From positions 1-14,754 of the forward strand of contig CALKWH010000036.1 of assembly GCA_938004375.1 (NCBI GenBank): a stretch of 14,754 nt of DNA, in the 5' to 3' direction. The notes under the pieces were generated by a model that saw only the letters and a program-made list of their open reading frames with translations, did not search any database and had not been told where the DNA came from. The DNA comes from an uncultured Pseudomonadota bacterium (GTDB lineage: Bacteria > Myxococcota_A > Polyangia > HGW-17). Every line of letters starts with the position of its first letter. Position 1 is the stretch's first letter. A program made the translations under genes and the position numbers. Of the stretch, positions 7,005-14,660 are shown one piece after another.

Positions 7005-7104
7005 GCAACGGACCTTCAATTCAACAGGGCGAGAGAGCATGGTCTGGAATTCGTCTTGCCAACCGACCTCCGTTACTTGGTGCACCAATAATTCCAAGAT
7101 ATCC

Positions 7105-10100
7105 TCACCCCTCGCCCCTTAACGCCTCGTACAGGCCGAAGTGGCGCAGGAGCACCTCCTTGATGCCGGTGCGGATCAGCTTGGAGTTGAGGGCCTGGGT
7201 GCTCATCGTGGTGTGGGCGTCCAGGGCGGCCATGATGGCGTTGTCGAGCTCGTGATCCAGGTCCGGTGAGCTCTCGAACTGCATGGAGGTGTTGTTGGCG
7301 GCCTGGGTGCGCAGGGTGGCCGATTCGAGGAGCTTGCCGCGGATGACGTCGCGCACGTAGACCAGGCGGTCGTCGTCGGTGAGGTCGCCCTCGAACAGGT
7401 CATTGAGCTTCTGGATGATCGCCGATAGGTAGGCCTTCTGCTTCTCCTGGACCAGGCCGGCGCCCACGTCGGTGACCGGGGCCAGCTTCGGCGCGTCGGG
7501 GCCGTCCACGAGCGGCAGGCGGCGGGTGCCCAGGTCGCGCAGCGTGTAGTGGGTCAACTGCACCTTCGAGAGGTCCACACCCTCGCGCTCGCGGCCGAAC
7601 TCCAAGAGGCGCAGCACCTGGCGGTAGAAGATGGCGCGCTTCTCGATGGCGGGGTTCCCGTAGTTGAAGATCTGCGACAGGTAGGTGTAGAGCTTCAGGA
7701 AGCTCTCCAGGTCCTTCTTGAACAACTGCAGCGCGGCCAGCTCGTCGCGGGCAGCCTGGACAGCCCCCCCTGCCCCCGCTTCGGCGGCGCGCACCTGCTC
7801 CTGGGCGGCGCGCCACCGGCGGTGCAGGCGGTCCACCACGGGCTCCACGGCCGCGGCCAGCTCGGCCTGCTTGGCGTCGGGCTTCAGGACCACGGCCACC
7901 ACCCGGTCCACCTCGAAGTCGTCGTAGCAGCCGGCGGCGTCGAGCTTGGCGCGCAGGTCGAACACCAGGTCGGGATCGGTCACGCCGGCCAGCCGGGCCG
8001 TGGTGTGGTAGGTGCGGAACGCCTGCAGCACCTCCTCGGGGTCGTTGACGAAGTCCAGCACATAGGTCGTGTCCTTGCCCGGGTGCGCGCGGTTCAGGCG
8101 CGAGAGGGTCTGCACCGCCTGGATGCCCGCGAGGCGCCGGGCCACGTACATGCCGCACAGAAGCGGCTGGTCGAAGCCCGTCTGGAACTTGTTGGCCACC
8201 AGCAGGATGCGGTACTCGTCGCCCTCGAACGCCTGGCGCAGGTCGGCCCCGCGCAGGTGCGGGTTGAGCGCGGTGCTGCGCTCGGTGAAGGCCTCGTCGC
8301 CGGACTCGGGGTCCACGACCTCGCCCGAGAAAGCCACCAGCGTGCGGAACTCGTAGCGGCGGGCGCGGATGTACCGGTCGATGGCCAGCTGCCAGCGCAC
8401 GGCCTCGACGCGGCTGCCCACGACCACCATGGCCTTGGCGCGGCCGCCCAGCAGCGGCGCCACGAACTGCCGGAAGTGCTCGACGACGACCTCGACCTTC
8501 TGCGAGATGTTGTACGGGTGCAGGCGCACCCAGCCCATGATTCCCTTGGTGGCCGCGCCCCGCTCGACCTCGCGGTCGTCGAGGGCGCCGTTCTCCTGGG
8601 CGAGGCGGAAGGCCATCTTGTAGGACGTGTAGTTCTGCAGCACGTCGAGGATGAAGCCCTCCTCGATGGCCTGGCGCATGGAGTACACGTGGAACGGCGC
8701 CGGCAGGTTGTCCGCACCGGCCGGGCGCGCGGGGTCGGGCCGCCGGCCGAACAACTCCAGCGTCTTGCTCTTGGGGGTGGCCGTGAACGCCACGAAGGTG
8801 ATGCCCCGGTCATCGGCGCGGGCCGCCATCTGCGCGGCGAGCACGTCCTCGCAACTGACCTCGCCGCCGTCGCCGAGGTCGGCGAGCTCCTCGGGCGAGA
8901 GCACGGCCTTGAGCTTGGCCGCGGCCTCGCCGGTCTGCGAACTGTGGGCCTCGTCGGCGATCACGGCGAAGCGCTTGCCCCGGGTCGCGGCCAGCTCCCG
9001 GACCGCCGAGAGCGCGTACGGGAACGTCTGGATGGTGCACACGACGATCTTCTTGTCCCCCGAGAGGGCCTCGGCCAGCTCCGCGCTCTTGCTGCCGCCC
9101 TCGCCCGAGATGGTGGCGACCACGCCCACCGTGCGCTCGAAGTCGAAGATGGCCGTGCGCAGCTGGTGGTCGATGACGTTGCGGTCCGACACCACGAGCA
9201 CCGAGTCGAACAACTTGCGCAGGTCCGCGTCGTGCAGGTCCGCGAGGAAGTGCGCCGACCACGCGATGGAGTTGGTCTTGCCCGAGCCCGCCGAGTGCTG
9301 GATCAGGTAGCGTCCGCCCGGCCCCTCGGCGAGCACGGCCGCCACCAGCCTGCGCGTGGCGTCGAGCTGGTGGTAGCGCGGGAACAGGACTGCCGTGAGG
9401 TTGCGCTTGTCGTCCCGGCGGGCGACCAGGTAGCGGCCGAGGATCTCCAGCCACCCCTCGCGCTCGAGGACCTGCTCCCACAGGTAGGCCGTGCGGAAGC
9501 CACCGGCGCCTTCGGGGTTCCCTGCCCCGCCGTGGTCCCCGCGGTTAAAAGGCAGAAAGCGCGTGTCCTTCCCGTCGAGGCGCGTGGTCATGTGCACCTC
9601 GGACGTGGACACGGCGAAGTGCACCAGCGCGCCCCGGGGGAACGAAAGCAGGGGCTCCGACGTGCCGCCCTTGCCGCGCACGGGGCGGTCGAAGCGGTAC
9701 TGGTCGATCGCGTCCTGCACCCGCTGGGTGAAGTCGGTCTTGAGCTCGCAGGTGGCCACCGGCAGGCCGTTGCAGAACAGCACCAGATCGAGGCTGTTGC
9801 CGCTGCCCAGGCTGTAGTGCACCTGGCGCATCACCCGCAGGCGGTTCGCCTGGTACCGCGCGACGAGCTCCTCGTTCATGGCCAGCGCCGGCTTGAACTG
9901 CGCCAGCTGCACGGGCGCGCGCAGGCCCAGCAGCTCGACGCCCTGGCGCAGCACGTCCAGCGTTCCCCGCGCGTCGAGCTGGGCGCGCACGCGGGTGAGC
10001 AGCGTCTCGCCGGCGGCGGCCCCGTGGCTCTTGACCAACGCCTCCCACGCCCTGGGCTGGGTCTGCTGCACCCACGCAAGCAGGTCCTCCGGATACAGCG

Positions 10101-10206
10101 CCCGGGCCACGTCGTAGCCGGTGTCGTCGGCGGACACGAGCCAGCCGTGGGCGCCCAGGTACTCGCAGATTTCGTTTTCGAAGTGAATCTCGCGGTGCAG
10201 GTTCAT
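7105..10206 (-). CDS. hsdR: Type I restriction enzyme, R (restriction/translocase) subunit
   Basis: The 1033-residue HsdR cuts DNA after ATP-driven translocation when bound to the HsdM/HsdS complex. Visible, in order: an N-terminal PD-(D/E)XK nuclease with D140 and E154-L-K156 (LDLVLFCNG to CELK); helicase motif I with AGSGKT at 306-311; motif II DEAH at 418-421; motif III TATP at 475-478; motif VI-like QTLSRLNR; and a long helical C-terminus that contacts the methylase core. Length is typical. ATG 10206 is chosen because the protein begins there with the family-like MNLHREIHFENEICEYL. The longer frame from 10401 adds 65 Arg/Gly-rich residues that are a frame shadow of the upstream gene. The start overlaps that gene's stop as ATGA, so the two are coupled. 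Third codon positions are almost all G/C, unlike the two genes upstream. All nuclease and helicase residues are intact. Confidence 0.96.
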   Translation of the reverse strand: MNLHREIHFENEICEYLGAHGWLVSADDTGYDVARALYPEDLLAWVQQTQPRAWEALVKSHGAAAGETLLTRVRAQLDARGTLDVLRQGVELLGLRAPVQLAQFKPALAMNEELVARYQANRLRVMRQVHYSLGSGNSLDLVLFCNGLPVATCELKTDFTQRVQDAIDQYRFDRPVRGKGGTSEPLLSFPRGALVHFAVSTSEVHMTTRLDGKDTRFLPFNRGDHGGAGNPEGAGGFRTAYLWEQVLEREGWLEILGRYLVARRDDKRNLTAVLFPRYHQLDATRRLVAAVLAEGPGGRYLIQHSAGSGKTNSIAWSAHFLADLHDADLRKLFDSVLVVSDRNVIDHQLRTAIFDFERTVGVVATISGEGGSKSAELAEALSGDKKIVVCTIQTFPYALSAVRELAATRGKRFAVIADEAHSSQTGEAAAKLKAVLSPEELADLGDGGEVSCEDVLAAQMAARADDRGITFVAFTATPKSKTLELFGRRPDPARPAGADNLPAPFHVYSMRQAIEEGFILDVLQNYTSYKMAFRLAQENGALDDREVERGAATKGIMGWVRLHPYNISQKVEVVVEHFRQFVAPLLGGRAKAMVVVGSRVEAVRWQLAIDRYIRARRYEFRTLVAFSGEVVDPESGDEAFTERSTALNPHLRGADLRQAFEGDEYRILLVANKFQTGFDQPLLCGMYVARRLAGIQAVQTLSRLNRAHPGKDTTYVLDFVNDPEEVLQAFRTYHTTARLAGVTDPDLVFDLRAKLDAAGCYDDFEVDRVVAVVLKPDAKQAELAAAVEPVVDRLHRRWRAAQEQVRAAEAGAGGAVQAARDELAALQLFKKDLESFLKLYTYLSQIFNYGNPAIEKRAIFYRQVLRLLEFGREREGVDLSKVQLTHYTLRDLGTRRLPLVDGPDAPKLAPVTDVGAGLVQEKQKAYLSAIIQKLNDLFEGDLTDDDRLVYVRDVIRGKLLESATLRTQAANNTSMQFESSPDLDHELDNAIMAALDAHTTMSTQALNSKLIRTGIKEVLLRHFGLYEALRGEG

Positions 10207-10574
10207 GAGGCCCTGTGCAACCAGCCCCTGACCTGGGCCTGATGCTTGAGGTATTTGGCTGCCTTCTCCACCTGGCTCTTGCTCAGCGCGGAGAAATCGA
10301 TGGAGCAATGCTCCGGGTGGGGAGCGCCGTCTTCTAACACGGGGAGCGACCGTTGGTCGCACTCGTCGCACGTGACCCCCATGACCCCGGAGGAACGACA
10401 CTCAGGCCAATTGATGAATCGCTGAAAAGCCGCCTCGGCGCTGATCAGGTCGCCGTTGTCCACGGAGAGCAGCGCTTCGTCCTTGGGCGTCGGCCGGAAC
10501 ACCTGCGAGGAAATCCGACCATCCTGAACGAACGACGGGTGAACCTGACGCAGCAGGATCGTCCCCGGATTCAT
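10203..10574 (-). CDS. Unrecognised 123-residue protein between hsdR and the 380-residue gene
   Basis: No named domain is recognised. The protein starts MNPGTILLRQVHPSFV, followed by RISSQVFRPTPKDEALLSV, and has a CDECD motif near residue 70 plus a basic C-terminal stretch (SKSQVEKAAKYLKHQAQ). I recall similar small proteins with VHPxxVQxGRxxSQxFxPTPKD and SVxxGDxIS motifs in many bacterial genomes, without known function; this is memory, not a search. It overlaps its upstream partner by 4 bases (ATGA at 10571-10574) and hsdR by 4 bases (ATGA at 10203-10206), so all three should be translated from one message. It is not a known Type I subunit. A toxin-antitoxin-like or accessory role with the 380-residue protein is possible but is inference. 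Confidence 0.88.
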   Translation of the reverse strand: MNPGTILLRQVHPSFVQDGRISSQVFRPTPKDEALLSVDNGDLISAEAAFQRFINWPECRSSGVMGVTCDECDQRSLPVLEDGAPHPEHCSIDFSALSKSQVEKAAKYLKHQAQVRGWLHRAS

Positions 10575-11713
10575 GCCGGCACCTCGCGGGAAAACCGCTC
10601 CAGCAGGGTGTCCAGCTCATGCCAGGCCTGGGACGTGTCCAGCGCGAGCATCTTCTCCAACTGTTCGTCCTTCTGGACCTGCACGGCCTGAAATTCACCG
10701 ACATGGGTCTGAAGGTCGAGCTCCAGCGTGACCTCCCAGAGACCGATGGACCATTCCGCCTGCACGAGGCCCTCGACCGTCGGGAACAAGCGGGGTAACG
10801 GCAGGCGCGCGTCATCGAAGTACCGAGTGAACGCCTCCTCGAGCCACTTCAGGCCGTCGGCGCTCAGCGCCTGACCGTGGCCGTCGTACCAGCCGCTCTT
10901 CAACTGGCGCAGTTCTTCGAGGCGCTCACCGATGTCGAGCGGATCCAGAAGCAGGATCTGTTCGATGTGCTCGAGCTTCAGCAACTTGTCGTTTCGACCG
11001 AACCGACCGACCCCGCGCACGGCGACCTTCAGCCCCTCGTAGTAACCGGCGTGAGCCGAGCAGACGACATCGTTGTTGGTCCGATCCTTGGGCGCCGCCA
11101 CGCAGCTCCCATCCCTCAGTTCGAGCGTGAAGGTGCCCTTCGCGTGGTTGCTCTCGGCAACCTTGCCGACCTGCATGACGTCTTCTGCGTAATCCTGAAC
11201 CTGGGTGGACTGCAGGATGAGCCTCTTTCGCGAGCTCTTGTTCAGCCGGGCGGGGCGGGCTACGTCGTTCGGGCGAAACTCGATGTGCTCCCCGTCTTTC
11301 AGGCTGCTGCCGAAGCTCTCGAAATATGCGAGCACGGGTTCGGGAAGCGGCGCCACAGTTTCTTCATGCTCGGCCGCGTCGATGGCCGAGACGATGAGGT
11401 CGCGGGACTTTTCGAGATATTCCTGGTTCTCGGGGGGAAACAGGCCGGGATCGTCCGGTTCAGGGGACACCAGAACCATCTGCGGCACCGCGCTCCCTTC
11501 GGAGATGCCCTTGAGGACAATGGACACGCCGTCGAAGAATCCCTTCGGCAGCCGTTTCCGCTCCGGGTGGGCCTGAAGATACAGCAACCTGGATTGCGTC
11601 CTAACCATCTCGTCGAAGACCGCCAGATCCTTAAGGACTTCCAGTGGAATGGAGTGATTGGAGAAGCGGGGTCCGACGAATCGCGGGCTCAGGAAATCAA
11701 TCTCTTTGAACAT
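10571..11713 (-). CDS. Unrecognised 380-residue protein, operon partner of the 123-residue gene
   Basis: No established domain is recognised, and no signal peptide or membrane segment is seen. The N-terminal half is soluble and mixed helix/strand. The most conserved-looking part lies at about residues 271-343, with LKSGWYDGHGQALS, LPLPRLFPTVEG and QAEWSIGLWEVTLELDL. I recall this block from other uncharacterised proteins encoded next to homologues of the 123-residue neighbour, without having checked it. Residues 193-255 (FTLELRDGSC to LKLEHIEQILL) look like a small beta-barrel segment. ATG 11713 has GGGAAGG about 8 bases ahead and follows the only non-coding gap in the operon (11714-11815). 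That gap holds at best a weak promoter-like pair (TTGAAC, 17 bases, TACGGT on the minus strand). Codon use is less GC-biased than hsdR. It ends in an ATGA overlap with the next gene. Confidence 0.88.
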   Translation of the reverse strand: MFKEIDFLSPRFVGPRFSNHSIPLEVLKDLAVFDEMVRTQSRLLYLQAHPERKRLPKGFFDGVSIVLKGISEGSAVPQMVLVSPEPDDPGLFPPENQEYLEKSRDLIVSAIDAAEHEETVAPLPEPVLAYFESFGSSLKDGEHIEFRPNDVARPARLNKSSRKRLILQSTQVQDYAEDVMQVGKVAESNHAKGTFTLELRDGSCVAAPKDRTNNDVVCSAHAGYYEGLKVAVRGVGRFGRNDKLLKLEHIEQILLLDPLDIGERLEELRQLKSGWYDGHGQALSADGLKWLEEAFTRYFDDARLPLPRLFPTVEGLVQAEWSIGLWEVTLELDLQTHVGEFQAVQVQKDEQLEKMLALDTSQAWHELDTLLERFSREVPA

Positions 11714-11815
11714 TGCTTCAACCTTCCCATCTCAAACGAACAGACCGTAACATCAATGCCCGGTCCGTTCAACACGCCAGGTCGGGAAACATTCCAGCCG
11801 TTCCGGCAGGAGCCC

Positions 11816-12907
11816 TCACAGGGTCAAATCGGCGATGGGTTTGCGCAGGGCCGTTTCAAGGCGGATCAACACGTCAATCATCTGATCCTGAAGGTTCGGC
11901 CACTCGGACTCGGGGGAAGCCCATCCACCAGCGATCTCGAACGCAATCCGGCTACCCAGGCGATGCTCCAGAAGTTCCCAGATCAGCGGTCCACCAAAAC
12001 GCTTTTCAATCTCCACTCGACGGTGTTCCAGCGAATGGTACGCCTCTTTGCTGGGCTCGGCGCCACCGGCCAACCTGATGATACACTCGACATGCGTGAC
12101 TTCCCGCTTGACGGAGAGCGCGAGACAGAAGCCACTTCTGCCGATGCCGCAAGTGATCCAGTGTGCCTTGGTCGAAGACCGGTTGGACAACAACTGGGTC
12201 CGCTGGGACGCCCGATCCAACAACTTCGTCCAAAAACCGCGGAAAATTTCTTGTCTGGCGCCCTCGACCTTGCGCTTTTCCTTCTCCTGCTCCCGCAGCT
12301 TGACCTCGTATTCGGCGGCCTCCGGCAGCGGAATGATCTGCGTGGCGTCAATGAGAATCTCGCTGCCCATGCGGTAGGGGCGCAGGCGGACGCAGGTGAT
12401 GTCCAGCTCGCGCTGGTTGAGCCACAGCACGGCGGTGGTCAGTTCCGTGGAGAAGTCGGCCGACACCAGGATGATGCGTACGTCGCCGGTGAGTTCGGCC
12501 TCCTCGACGGACTCCAGGCCGAGGAACTCCAGCACCTCGGCGCCGGCGGCGTCGCGGTCGCCGCCCTGGGTCCGGGCGAAAGCATCGATGACCTGGTCGA
12601 GCGTCATCGCCGACACCATGGCCGCGTAGCGCAGGGCCTGCAGCTCCATGTGGCCGCCGTCCTCGGTGCGCTTGAGCTCGACGACCACCAGGCGCGCGTC
12701 CCGCCCCAGGCACAGCAGGTCGATGCGCCGGTTACTGTCCTCCCACTGGCCGAACTCCTCGGCGATGACCATCAGGTCGTCTCCCAGGGGCGAGAGGTCC
12801 TGGCGCAGCAGGCGCTGCAGGTCCCGGCGCTCGAGGAGCTTCTCCTTGGCGAACGTGGTGGTGGGGACGGGTTCCATGCGGTCCGTGGTGATGCGAAAGA
12901 GGCTCAT
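11816..12907 (-). CDS. PD-(D/E)XK nuclease-like protein with DUF4268 C-terminus
   Basis: The 363-residue protein joins two domains. The N-terminal one resembles NucS/RecB-type PD-(D/E)XK nucleases: D63 in RRIDLLCLG and E77-L-K79 in LVVVELKR form the catalytic set, and a QALRYAAMVS helix follows. The C-terminal domain from about residue 218 matches DUF4268 (EIFRGFWTKLL, then RRVEIEKRFGGPLIWELL). Such proteins are found in accessory loci; their substrates are not established. The start at 12907 overlaps the hsdS stop as ATGA, so it is coupled to hsdS, a position usually free of extra genes in Type I operons. Codon use changes sharply near 12256, at the domain boundary: the N-terminal half is almost purely G/C-ending, the C-terminal half mixed. 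The gene is intact. A nuclease or DNA-binding role in restriction is inference. Confidence 0.9.
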   Translation of the reverse strand: MSLFRITTDRMEPVPTTTFAKEKLLERRDLQRLLRQDLSPLGDDLMVIAEEFGQWEDSNRRIDLLCLGRDARLVVVELKRTEDGGHMELQALRYAAMVSAMTLDQVIDAFARTQGGDRDAAGAEVLEFLGLESVEEAELTGDVRIILVSADFSTELTTAVLWLNQRELDITCVRLRPYRMGSEILIDATQIIPLPEAAEYEVKLREQEKEKRKVEGARQEIFRGFWTKLLDRASQRTQLLSNRSSTKAHWITCGIGRSGFCLALSVKREVTHVECIIRLAGGAEPSKEAYHSLEHRRVEIEKRFGGPLIWELLEHRLGSRIAFEIAGGWASPESEWPNLQDQMIDVLIRLETALRKPIADLTL

Positions 12908-14223
12908 GCGGTCTCCTTGTCCTGGTGGTTCCGGACGTCGATCTTCCCGGTGACGGCCGCCGAGATCAACGCCGTGCGCCGCTCCTGCAGCAGCTCGATG
13001 GCCCGCTCGGACTCGGCCACAAGCGCGTCGATCTTGGCGGTCTCGGCGTCGAGGAACTCGACAATGGCGATTTGTTCAGCGAGGGGTGGAAGTGCGATTC
13101 GGATGAGACCGTACCGAGTTGGGTTCAGATTGCACTGCCCGATAGCGATGAAAGCATCAGCTCTAGCGACTCCCAACAAACCTTCCACATTAAGCAAATA
13201 TGAAAAATAGGGAGGAAAGTTCCTACTTGTCGTTCTTAATCTGACCAGATAGGAGGCAAAACTGACGCTGGTATTCTCTTCACCAGAATACATCCCAACT
13301 TTTCCAACTAAGTGTAGGCTATTCGTCCGGTTATAAAGCAAATCTCCTGCCCTTAAAAGAAGCGCAGGGTCCACGGAATCTGTAAACTTCAAATCGTCCA
13401 AGACGATTTTCCCATCAATGATATTTCCCATTCTAAGAACGGCAATCTGCCCGTCCGAATCGAGCGCGTCGGAAATGCCATAGTCGATAGATTCGAATGA
13501 CCGCTTTAGACTTGTCACCTCCCAATGCGCAGGGATGTCCCCGAGCCACTCGATGCCTGAGGGCTTCATGGGGGCGGAGGGGTTCAGGCCACAGGTGACG
13601 GCGTGGGAGATGACGGCCTGGCGCTTCTCCTTGAGCAGGTCGATCAACTTCCGCTGCTCGGCCACGAGCCCGTCGATCTTCGCGGTCTCCCGGTCGAGAA
13701 ACCCCGCGATGGCCACCTGTTCATCGAGGGGTGGGAGGGGAAATGGAAAATCGTTGAACTGCTCCGTGGGGAGTCTCCACCGACCAAGTTGAGAACTGCC
13801 CTGTCCATATGCGAAGAAAATGCGATTCTTATATCCCATCTGGAAAAGGTATAAAAAGTATTCCTTGCACTGAGTCTTTTGATCCCTAATTGAAAAAACT
13901 CGATAATCAGGACTTGTGACCCCCTGCATCGAGGCGATATCAATGTAACCTGTAAGCAAATCCATATGATTCATTGCGAAATCACCGATTTCGACAAATT
14001 GATATTTGGAATAATCCATTGAGATTTGGCCATCATTAGAATCCAAGTCTCTGACCTTCAACCCTTGCTGGGTTACGGAGAGAACATCAAATCCCAATAC
14101 ACCAGCTATTCTCTTCTTAATTTCAAAAAGTCTTTTAATTCTCAGGGTATTCCAGTGTTCAGGCACCTCACCCAACCACTCTACGCCGCTGGCCTTGTAC
14201 TTCGGGTACCGCGGGAAGCTCAT
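12904..14223 (-). CDS. hsdS: Type I restriction-modification specificity subunit
   Basis: The 439-residue HsdS sets the DNA target of the methyltransferase and restriction complex. It shows the expected two-fold layout. Each half starts with a target-recognition domain opening in SGVEWLGEVPEHW (residues 12-24) or SGIEWLGDIPAHW (222-234) and ends in a conserved helical spacer (PPLDEQVAIAGFLDRETAKI at 164-183; PPLAEQIAIVEFLDAETAKI at 379-398), followed by LLKEKRQAVISHAVT and LLQERRTALISAAVT. ATG 14223 is chosen because MSFPRYPKYK is a common HsdS N-terminus and GGGGGTG lies about 4 bases ahead; the frame runs on to 14325 through repeat DNA and is rejected. The recognition-domain DNA (about 13190-13500 and 13740-14160) is clearly AT-richer than the spacers, as expected for domains exchanged by recombination. 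hsdM is not adjacent within the window. Confidence 0.96.
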   Translation of the reverse strand: MSFPRYPKYKASGVEWLGEVPEHWNTLRIKRLFEIKKRIAGVLGFDVLSVTQQGLKVRDLDSNDGQISMDYSKYQFVEIGDFAMNHMDLLTGYIDIASMQGVTSPDYRVFSIRDQKTQCKEYFLYLFQMGYKNRIFFAYGQGSSQLGRWRLPTEQFNDFPFPLPPLDEQVAIAGFLDRETAKIDGLVAEQRKLIDLLKEKRQAVISHAVTCGLNPSAPMKPSGIEWLGDIPAHWEVTSLKRSFESIDYGISDALDSDGQIAVLRMGNIIDGKIVLDDLKFTDSVDPALLLRAGDLLYNRTNSLHLVGKVGMYSGEENTSVSFASYLVRLRTTSRNFPPYFSYLLNVEGLLGVARADAFIAIGQCNLNPTRYGLIRIALPPLAEQIAIVEFLDAETAKIDALVAESERAIELLQERRTALISAAVTGKIDVRNHQDKETA

Positions 14224-14246
14224 GCGACACCCCCAGCTTCCACGTC

Positions 14247-14340
14247 GGCGCGGCCCGCGTCGCGGACCCACGAGCGCGCCTGCAACGCAGGCGTACAGAC
14301 CAGCGAAGGGTTGCCGCCACCCCATCGGGGTGCACGCTTC
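14247..14340. repeat. 94-bp direct repeat, copy 1, with three hairpins
   Basis: This aligns without gaps to 14661-14754, with 5 differences, and weaker similarity extends back to about 14239. Three stems are present: 14252-14268 (8 bp with one mismatch), 14277-14293 (CGCCTGC-AAC-GCAGGCG, 7 bp) and 14318-14332 (CACCCC-ATC-GGGGTG, 6 bp). It starts 24 bases from the hsdS start codon. Confidence 0.9.
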
Positions 14341-14342
14341 CG

Positions 14343-14371
14343 CATATGGAGTGCGGTCACCTGGGACCGCA
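14343..14371. repeat. Inverted copy of part of the 69-bp unit
   Basis: CATATGGAG followed by the stem TGCGGTC-ACCTGG-GACCGCA (14352-14371) is the reverse complement arrangement of the stem plus CTCCATATG module at 14480-14507. It lies at the start of the repeat complex, facing the tandem units. Confidence 0.7.
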
Positions 14372-14407
14372 AATTCCCCCGGCGCCGGGCGACCGGTGAC
14401 GGTCGCT

Positions 14408-14653
14408 CCGCGGCGGCTGCGCCGCGGCGGAGGGGAGAACGCAGCCCCGCGGCGGCTGCGCCGCGGCGGAGAAGAAGATGCGGTGCCGAGTCACCGCACT
14501 CCATATGAAGCAGCCCCGCGGCGGCTGCGCCGCGGCGGAGGGGAGAACGCGGTGCCAGGTCACCGCAGTCCATATAAAGCAGATCCGCGGCGGCTGCGCC
14601 GCAGCGGAGAAGCAATCGCGGTGTCAAGCCACCGCAGTCCATATAAAGCCGCT
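14408..14653. repeat. 69-bp tandem hairpin units plus an extra leading hairpin
   Basis: Full units start at 14447, 14516 and 14585, exactly 69 bases apart, with degenerate traces of a fourth at 14654. Each unit has a first stem CCGCGGCG-GCTG-CGCCGCGG (14447-14466, 14516-14535, 14585-14604, the last with one mismatch). A second stem GCGGTG-6 bases-CACCGC follows (14480-14497, 14549-14566, 14618-14635), then CTCCATATG or GTCCATATAAAGC. An extra copy of the first stem stands at 14408-14427. On the minus strand the frame stays open and gives a 23-residue repeat, which I regard as a by-product of the period. Together with the flanking repeats this fills 14224-14754, and no gene is seen there. Confidence 0.9.
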
Positions 14654-14660
14654 CCACGGC

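Noticed and set aside
7077..7088. TTGGTGCACCAA palindrome between the converging GIY-YIG and hsdR genes as a terminator
   Set aside because: It is a 12-bp perfect palindrome without a loop or T-tract on either side; it could be a binding site or chance.
7549..10242. Long open frame on the plus strand opposite hsdR (897 codons)
   Set aside because: It is the antisense shadow of a very GC-rich gene: composition is His/Gly/Val/Arg-rich with no domain, whereas the minus strand shows every HsdR motif.
10207..10401. 65-residue N-terminal extension of HsdR
   Set aside because: It lies wholly inside the 123-residue gene in another frame, is Arg/Gly-rich, and the ATGA-coupled start at 10206 gives the family N-terminus.
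10877..13210. Long open frame on the plus strand opposite the DUF4268 and 380-residue genes (777 codons)
   Set aside because: It crosses two well-supported minus-strand genes and their ATGA junctions and shows no recognisable domain.
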